Shown piece by piece: positions 57,414 to 64,000 of a DNA stretch of 64,000 nucleotides. This stretch comes from Phytophthora sp. 'mugwort'. Lineage: Eukaryota > Oomycota > Peronosporomycetes > Peronosporales > Peronosporaceae. Where the stretch lies: positions 558,001-622,000 of the forward strand of contig JAUCEF010000007.1 of assembly GCA_033558025.1 (NCBI GenBank), given 5' to 3'. Made by a program: the position numbers and the translations under genes. Every line of letters starts with the position of its first letter. Within the stretch, counting starts at the first letter, position 1. The notes beneath the pieces were generated by a model. That model was not told the DNA's origin, ran no database searches, and worked only from the letters and a program-made list of their open reading frames with translations.

Positions 57414-57544
57414 GGTGCATCGATTGGAGCATTAATGTGATCCAAGTCTACTGGGCGGTTGACCAAATTCAGAGCGATTGCCGTCAGTGAAAGGTCGGCT
57501 ACAGACAAGGAACGATATCTAAGTTCTCGAAGCAGAAGGAGACG
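57414..57544. promoter_or_regulatory. Bidirectional TPR/LC8 promoter
   Basis: Only 131 bp separate the divergent ATGs, so both genes probably share one promoter region. No clear CCAAT or TATA box is visible. Confidence 0.45.
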
Positions 57545-57820
57545 ATGGGGAATCAAGTGAAGCCAGTGGTGAAGACATCGACGATGGAACAGGAGCTGCA
57601 GGACGAGGTCATCGCCGTCGCCCAAGCCGCTATGAACACGGAGACGAACGAGCAGGAAATTGCGGCTAAGGTGAAGCAGCACTTCGAGCAGAAATATCAT
57701 GGGCTATTGTGGCATTGCTGTGTTGGACGCAATGTTGCCTGCTATGTGACGCACGAACAATCCAAGTTCCTCTACTTCTACATTGGTCAGATGGCTGTTG
57801 TGCTGTTCGCCACCGCCTAG
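57545..57820 (+). CDS. DYNLL: Dynein light chain, LC8 type
   Basis: A single-exon 91-residue protein matching the LC8 family length (89). It reads QDEVIAVAQAAMNTETNEQE, AAKVKQHFEQKYHGLLWHCC then VGRNVACYVTHEQSKFLYFY. The W-H-C-x-V-G-R-N and Y-V-T-H-E motifs are those of LC8. The end GQMAVVLFATA corresponds to the beta-strand that pairs with client peptides. LC8 serves as a dimerisation hub in cytoplasmic and axonemal dynein. The residue just before the WHC motif differs from animal LC8 (Leu-Leu instead of Pro-Thr). Confidence 0.93.
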   Translation: MGNQVKPVVKTSTMEQELQDEVIAVAQAAMNTETNEQEIAAKVKQHFEQKYHGLLWHCCVGRNVACYVTHEQSKFLYFYIGQMAVVLFATA

Positions 57821-58056
57821 CTTAGAGCTACAACGTGCAACACAAGTGCTGTCCCGACAAGAAGAGCAATCTCCCGGTCCCATCAAGTCCACCGGAGAAA
57901 CGTGAAGCGTCCTCGCAGACAGGATCTGAGCTTTAAAAATGGAGGTGACGACAACTTCAAGCTTTAAAACTATTTTCAATACGAACAGAACTCCATGGTG
58001 TTCGCTGATCGTGTGGTGGCTTCGAAGGGTCTCCTTGTTCCAGACTTTGTTATTGG

Positions 58057-61000
58057 ATGCTTGCGGCGGAGGGCGGCTTTGACATGAACCTCAAGTTGGA
58101 CGCCGAGATATCGTACAAACTCGTGCGAAAGCGCTCCCTTGGCCCTGTTCTCAGCACGCCACCGCCGCTGCCTCTCATTGCGCTTTCACCCGATGACGAA
58201 TGGGAAGAATTTGACACTGCCACACAGACCGGGTTCGGCTACGCCCTTCCATACTTGCAATCGCTGGACGAGCCAGAGGCACACAAACACGTCGACAGAG
58301 GTACCATCGCCGTCACTCCCGAAGTTCCCAGGCGCGCTCGTCTGCTAAGTGAGTACATGACGAATAATGAATTCTTTCAGTCGCCGCGCCACGGATTTGG
58401 TCTTGAGACCCGGCTTATCTACAAGCGTAACAAAGAGCTCGAGAGCGGCTCGGTTGCCATGATTGCCAATGCCAACCATCAAGACGAGCTGAGCTTCAAT
58501 GCTACCTTTGAGAGCGGCAACTTGGACCGAGCCTATCGAGTTTTCGGGCGTCGGTACGCTCCTAATAACGAACTTCTCGTGTTATGCAGGTCTTCCTCCA
58601 GCAGTAAGAATTCAGCGAGGTCGGTCGAGCCCGTCGTATCGTCTACAAAAGCACCCACTTTACAGACGTCAACGATGCCATTCCCGTTTCTTGTTGATGT
58701 TGATTTTGAATACGACTTGTATGCAGACACCGACGTGAATACCCACGGTCATGTCCAATGGTACTTCTTCCGGGTCACCGTTCCGTCAATGCTGCTCCGG
58801 CAAGCTCGAGAACGCGGTGCCGCTGACCTGAAGGCCCGCTTCAATATTCGAAACATGCTCAAGAAGGCCAGCTTATACACCGACGGCATGCTTCCTGCCG
58901 TTTATATTGAAAGCCCGGCCCCGCTCAAATGCGGTTGGCATCACTCGGGAGTGAGCGTCTGCTACTTTAAGAACACGGACACTTATCGGCATCGCCGCAC
59001 AGGAAAGGTACAAAACTACTACACGCTCTCTTTCGTGTACGAATTTCCAGTTCAGCCCCCATCTTCTCTGTCTCCGAGTCAATTTCAAAGCACACTTGAC
59101 GACAAGCCCCTGGTTGCATACTTTGCTCATTGTTACCCTTACACATATACGCGGCTACAACACTTTATGTTGTCAATGCAAAAAGATCCCGACCGTACGA
59201 ACCACTTCAAGCGACGAGTGATGTGCAAAACGATCGCTGGCAACAACTGTGACCTGCTCACTATCACGGATTTCAGCCAAGACGATGAAAAGGACTCGAT
59301 TTCAAGACGACGAACGGCAATTGTGATCACAGCTCGAGTTCATCCAGGAGAGAGCAACAGCAGCTTCGTTATGCATGGAATACTCGATTTCCTAACGGGA
59401 AACTCGTTTGAAGCTCGTTTTTTGCGTCATCACTTCGTATTCAAGGTTGTTCCGATGTTGAACCCCGACGGAGTCATTCACGGCAACTATCGCTGCTCTC
59501 TTGCCGGTACGGATCTTAATCGACGGTGGCTCACCCCTTCCAGTGAGCTACACCCGACAATTTTTGCCACCAAGAATATGCTCCTCTCTGTTTGTAAAAC
59601 GCGTCCTGTGAGTCTGTATTGTGACCTCCATGGTCATAGCCGCAAAAAAAATATTTTTCTGTACGGCTGTCGCCCATTCGACACAGGTAGCAAAAATGAA
59701 GCCGCCCGTATCCGCCTATTTCCACATATTCTCTGCAAGACTAGTGACTGCGCGCGCGGAGGATTCTATAGCTTTGCTGACTGCACCTTCTCGGTCAATG
59801 CCTCCAAGAAGGGTACGGGCCGTGTTGTCGTGTGGAACGAGATGGCGGTACTTCATAGTTTTACGCTTGAAGCATCCTTCTTTGGTGTCGATACTGCCGT
59901 CAGCAACTCGCAGCTGCAGCACATTGTTCCAACTAACCGTGATCGCACTGAATTGGATCTCGCAGAGCAGCTAAATCCATCTCTCCGGCATTTTATGCCT
60001 GCTGATCTCCATGCAGCTGGCTTGAAGTTCTGTCATGCATTGCTGCCGTTCTCGCAAGTGCTCGCTTTGAAGCGTGTTAGCAGCGTTGTGATGCCGTCTT
60101 CTCCAACACTCCACGGAACACCGACCAGATTGAGAACAGGGCAAAACGAATTAGCGAATTCTCAGCAGGGGGTCTCGGATTCTAATGAACCTGTAATTCC
60201 GGTTAAATGCTTTGGACACACAACTCCTGCCAGCGATCTCGCTAGCAACAGCAAAGTCCGTTTGGCACCGCTTCAAGGCTTTCAACTCCCTATGAATCTA
60301 CCCAAGGAAGAAGATGCGTCGTGGGCACAGCGGCCAGCATCGCCTCTCCTTGGCCCTGTAGCATTCAACCGATCAACGGAGATTAGCGACATATTCTCGT
60401 TTGGCTTGCCGTCCGAGTTCAATCACTTATTTTCTGGTGAAGGCATATCAATACTGTCGCTGTTCGACCAAGACGATCTGATTAGAGAGATCGAGGCAGC
60501 ACTTCCAGATAACTTCCAAGATAACCCCGAAGAAGACGGATCCGTGGGCTCGGAATCGGACCCATCTGCGGATACTGCGGAGGAAGAGGAGAAGGGCGAG
60601 CAGCAGAAAACCCCACAGAAAAATGACAAAGAACCACCAACTACTGAAATAGTGTCCGCTAAGGTGGCGGTGCTTATGCTTTCACAAAATCGACCGCCGC
60701 GGGTAACCAGGCACCTCTCGGAGCCTTTATTGTAAGTACTTAACGCTGGCAAACTCAATTGCCTTGCCTGTTGGTTGCTCACTTGTTTGTGCAACATGAA
60801 CTTTGGGCAGACTTGAAGCTATTGTGCCGAAGCAAACACCTTCCCAGTCGGAAGGTGCTCCCGCGGCATCTGTGCTAGTCCGCACAAAAGAAAGCACACC
60901 CGTTATAGCTAAGCTCACTCCCACATTAGCTCCACTCCGTGAGGCACCAACTCAGCGCATTTTAGTACGTCAGAATCGGCCCCATGACCGAAATCGAGAA

Positions 61001-61090
61001 ATCGCTGCCATGCATCTGCACGCTGTTCAGCGTCGTTCGAGAACTAGACGGAATGTCCTCCAAGCTACGTTGGAAATGGACGAGAACTAA
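58057..61090 (+). CDS. Cytosolic carboxypeptidase (M14 family, CCP/AGBL)
   Basis: Two exons, 58057-60731 and 60811-61090 (GTAAGT...CAG, phase 2), give 984 residues. CCPs remove glutamates from tubulin and other proteins. The N-terminal CCP beta-sandwich domain has DVDFEYDLYADTDVNTHGHV and QWYFFRVTVPSM. The M14 domain has zinc ligands H429 and E432 (ARVHPGESNSSFVMHG) and H525 (CDLHGHSRKKNIFLYGC). The catalytic Glu is E605 (TLEASFFG). NPDGVIHGNYRCSLAGTDLN is also typical. The C-terminal 350 residues are acidic or low-complexity. It resembles AGBL1/AGBL4-type enzymes, subtype not assigned. The neighbouring LC8 and TPR genes suggest a microtubule context. Confidence 0.9.
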
Positions 61091-61210
61091 GTCGCCCCAC
61101 ACCAGAAAATGAATTCATTCAGATAACAATTTAGTGTGTAAAATTGTCGAAGACAAGTCCAGCTATTAATTATGATTTTTCTCGCTTGACAGCTCTTCAC
61201 AGTTAGTGAA

Positions 61211-63012
61211 TTAAACCGTATCTGCTTTCCCCAAACTTAGGTTTACTTCCTCCGTATCAGCAAGTGGTGAGTGAGGCCGCCGGCGTATTGGTGCCAGCTT
61301 CGACGGTCCACCTATATCCTTTTGAGTAGAAGTGGAAAAATCCATATTTTCCTCATCGGTTAGGAAACCGCGCGTGCTGTTGGTGCTTCCACTGCTTTCA
61401 GCTCGCTCACGCTTGTCAATGTTCTGTCCTGCGGCAATATCTCTATGGGCGGGAGATCTCTGCACTCGTGGCAAATTTTGCCACGCACCCTCGTCGATTC
61501 GCCGGATTAGTTGGAACTGGTCCACCTTTTTGATTTTGAATACCAGTACAGCAGTGACATAAATGAGGACAACGTTGATCCACAAGAGCATCAGACTGCC
61601 CACTGCTATCTCGTAGAAAACGAGTTTTTGTTCTTCTCCGATAATATCATCCGTCTTTTGTAAAGCATAAGTTCCATCAAGAAACCCAAGTCAGAGAAAT
61701 ATTGCACAAGCGATATCGTCACTGTCAAGGTGACAAAAGCACGTACCACGAAGTATTGCCCGATCATAACATAGGAGAAGCAGATTCCGCAGTTTACGGT
61801 GGGAGGAAGAAGTGCCGCCGCGATGGCGACTCCGACGACGGAAGAGATGTTTGCGTTCGACTCGGCCAGGGCGACACCAGTGCCCGACAGAGCGGCGACA
61901 ATTGCGCCGAAAAGTAATTGAATAGCTTGGCCACGTTCGCGCATTTCGGCCGTGGGCCAGTTCAGGGCCACTGCATAGGGGCTTAAGAACGCGCCAATCA
62001 TTACACCCAACAGAAAAGTGATAGTCTGCAAACCAGATAGCAGCAACGCACTCATCAATTAACGCGGGAAAAAAAATATAGGACCCCAGTAAGATATTTG
62101 TACGCACCAACGCGAAGAGCTCATTCAGCATTCCGTTGACGAAGAGGTTTTTGTCTCGAAGAACAAAACCGAAAGCGCAGCCCAAAATCGGTCCCTACCA
62201 ATACAGAAAATCACCAATAAACCTGACATAAACGCAAGGTACTTTCAAAGGAAAGGCGACACGAGAACGCAGCGTACCATCATCGGGGATAGAAGCATTG
62301 AAGCAACGACGTAGGTCTGCGACATAATGGTGCCAGCATTAGTTTCCATCTTCCACTACGGATGCATTCACCAGTATCCTCATTATCATCACCCCTGAGT
62401 CTCCAGCCAAACCAATTCCAGCGATCGATCTGTGCTTAAGTATATCGCAACAAAACCGGAGCACCGCTTTAAGTGATTATATCCCACGAAACCATGAAAG
62501 TACAAGATCAAGCATCTTACGAGGAGATCAACAACATCATCACCGAGTCCCGGGACAGAGTCGAGTTTGCTTCGATGTGTGCGTACATCTCGGCCACCGG
62601 CACCGCAGTGCCCACGTCGGTATTCCGCTCGAGAATGCGGCCCACACTGCGCTTCTTCTTCTTGCTGCGGTTGCGTTTGCGCATGGTGGTTCCCGGTGTG
62701 AGGGACATGACATCGCAGAATCCAAACTGCACACCGACGCCCATGCGTTGCAGCTTGTTGAGAATCGCCTGCATCTCCTCGTCCTCCACGCGGAACGTAA
62801 CGATGGACGACGTGCGAGCCTCCACACTCGTAACATTATCAAGCTTTAGCTCATCTTGCAGCACGGACACGACCTGGAGCAGTGAGGCCAATGCGTTAGT
62901 CCATAGAAGAGGATAAGGTGCGTGTGTGTGTGGTGGAAGGAAGGGGGGGGGGGGGCAAGGCGGGTACCTTTCCGTGCTGATCGTTGGGCAGCGTGAGCTG
63001 GAATAGCTTCAT
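61211..63012 (-). CDS. DUF389 family membrane protein
   Basis: Seven exons: 63012-62968, 62873-62521, 62429-62393, 62316-62278, 62194-62108, 62025-61747 and 61654-61211, giving 427 residues with continuous phase. The N-terminal 130 residues form a small soluble domain (MKLFQLTLPNDQHGK, SSIVTFRVEDEEMQAILNKL) with a basic patch (RKRNRSKKKKR). The membrane part carries the family motifs: SIAGIGLAGDSG then VVASMLLSPMMGPILGCAFG, and SNANISSVVGVAIAAALLPP with several helices. The last exon adds LMLLWINVVLIYVTAVLVFK and a polar tail. Exon 7 uses an acceptor (caaaag) that restores the family reading; an ORF through the sixth intron is a trap. The molecular role of DUF389 is not established. Convergent with the CCP gene. 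Confidence 0.8.
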
Positions 63013-63105
63013 TCTGCGCCGTTACGGTATGTGCTCCTTGTGGATGAATGTCCAGTAGATATACTAAGTACGAATTAGCGCGCGTCACAGATTTCACGGA
63101 CAGCT

Positions 63106-63999
63106 TCAATCTTCATCGTCTTCTTCTTCGTCGCTGTCTTCGTCAGCCTCTTCGTCTCCTCCCGAGTCCTCCGTGTCTCCTTCATCTCCGCTGTCAGTCT
63201 GGTCGTTGTCTTCACTGTCTACCTCGCTATCAGCAATATTATCAGCATCTTCACGTGCTGCCTCCTCTCCCGTCCCGGCTGCAGCAGTTTTGACAGCCTC
63301 CTCTGCTTGCACAAAGGACTCCTCGTTGTAGTCTAGATAGTCTACCACACTGTACCAGTAGCCTTCGCTTTGCTTGCACTGCAGCATCTGTAAGTCCAGC
63401 GGTCGACCCCGGACATGGCCGAAGACGTATCCGCTCAGAGAATACCATTGCCGAGTGATCGCGTCCTGCACTTGAAAGTAGTGTTCTGCCGTGAACACAC
63501 TCACCCATTCCTGTTCAGACTGCGGTGCGCTATCGTTCTCATAGCCGACAGGGTCGTACACGAGCAAGAACACATCGCTGGGTTCGTTGTACGCTCGGAT
63601 GATGCCACTTCGCCACGAGATGCGTCGAGGGTCGAACCGCTGGAAGTACACACCGATGAAGATGGCGGCTCGTAGCGCCCGCTTTGACGTGTCTAGCATG
63701 AGAGCCATACACCAGCAATGACCGTTAAATAGCTGGACACGCGTTGAATCGGCGTGGAAGACACTCAGCCACTCATGATCACCGTCATCATAGTCGATAC
63801 GGTGTCGATCTTTCTTCCAGTTGTAGCGGGTTATGCGACCGTCAAACCATCGCTGCTCTAGCGGCCATAACACACGACACGGCATTTCTAGAATGGTTTT
63901 CTCTCGAGCATGATCGTTTGGACGCATGTAGACCCGCTCATTGCGAGAGGGAGAAAACCAAAACTGGTCACCATACTCGTCTTGGAAGTCGTGCCAGTC
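63106..63999 (-). CDS. C-terminal part of a Tudor-like, acidic-tailed protein (5' end outside window)
   Basis: The frame is open from the window edge to the stop at 63106 (297 residues visible). It contains a Tudor/PWWP-like barrel pattern: VLWPLEQRWFDGRITRYNWK, then HRIDYDDGDHEWLSVFHADS. A second, looser copy lies around EQEWVSVFTAEHYFQVQDAI. The last 50 residues are almost entirely Asp/Glu/Ser. Such domains usually bind methylated lysine or arginine and the acidic tail suggests chromatin association, but this is inference. The gene starts beyond 64,000. It is followed on the same strand by DUF389, 94 bp downstream. Confidence 0.65.
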   Translation of the reverse strand, partial: DWHDFQDEYGDQFWFSPSRNERVYMRPNDHAREKTILEMPCRVLWPLEQRWFDGRITRYNWKKDRHRIDYDDGDHEWLSVFHADSTRVQLFNGHCWCMALMLDTSKRALRAAIFIGVYFQRFDPRRISWRSGIIRAYNEPSDVFLLVYDPVGYENDSAPQSEQEWVSVFTAEHYFQVQDAITRQWYSLSGYVFGHVRGRPLDLQMLQCKQSEGYWYSVVDYLDYNEESFVQAEEAVKTAAAGTGEEAAREDADNIADSEVDSEDNDQTDSGDEGDTEDSGGDEEADEDSDEEEDDED

Positions 64000-64000
64000 G

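Noticed and set aside
61606..62058. DUF389 as a 150-codon single-exon protein
   Set aside because: The ORF runs through the sixth intron. Splicing GTACGT to the acceptor at 61,655 restores the family C-terminal helices.

Overview
The window looks like nuclear DNA of an oomycete, most likely Phytophthora or a close relative. Evidence: short GT-AG introns in compact genes; an oomycete-type initiator element upstream of a divergent histone H3/H4 pair; many decayed gypsy, copia, pogo and Tc1-like elements; a fragment resembling an oomycete mitochondrial small-subunit rRNA gene; and cilium/microtubule-type genes expected of a zoosporic organism. The species call is inference.

Layout. 1-10.6 kb is a graveyard of decayed elements and unrecognised coding relics: a DDE_1 (pogo-like) transposase, a Tc1/IS630-like tail with a 51-bp perfect inverted repeat, a nuclear copy of mitochondrial rns, and small repeats. 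10.6-13.6 kb (minus) holds an intact SIL1 gene and, just upstream, two tiny two-exon genes that carry only the N-terminal SIL1 motif and share its intron position. 13.8-20.6 kb is a broken copia element with two LTRs, split by a 1.3-kb insertion. 20.8-21.4 kb has a CENP-B/pogo helix-turn-helix relic. 21.9-23.2 kb is PEX2 (five exons). 23.4-24.9 kb is the H3/H4 pair, each gene ending in a 6-bp-stem, 4-nt-loop histone hairpin. 25.0-25.7 kb encodes a secreted protein of unknown role.

26.7-49 kb is a nested block of Ty3/gypsy elements. Family A is present twice in opposite orientation as two ~4.92-kb arms (29,529-34,448 and 44,046-48,962) that share the same disabling stops. Between them lies a family B chromovirus (minus) with two 453-bp LTRs. 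The left A body is joined at its primer-binding site to a family B LTR, giving a chimera. The right A copy is truncated against a pogo transposase.

50.4-64 kb is a dense block of intact housekeeping genes: a GATase-fold-like protein lacking the nucleophile Cys, RPA1, TXNL4B/DIM1-like, a TPR protein, LC8 dynein light chain, an M14 cytosolic carboxypeptidase, a DUF389 membrane protein, and the end of an acidic-tailed protein running off the window. RPA1/TXNL4B and TPR/LC8 are divergent pairs.

The best candidate for an undescribed system is the stand-alone SIL1-motif genes: the family's N-terminal region has been linked to releasing substrate from BiP, and here it appears alone behind a signal peptide. 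The most unusual structure is the inverted duplication and LTR swap in the gypsy block.
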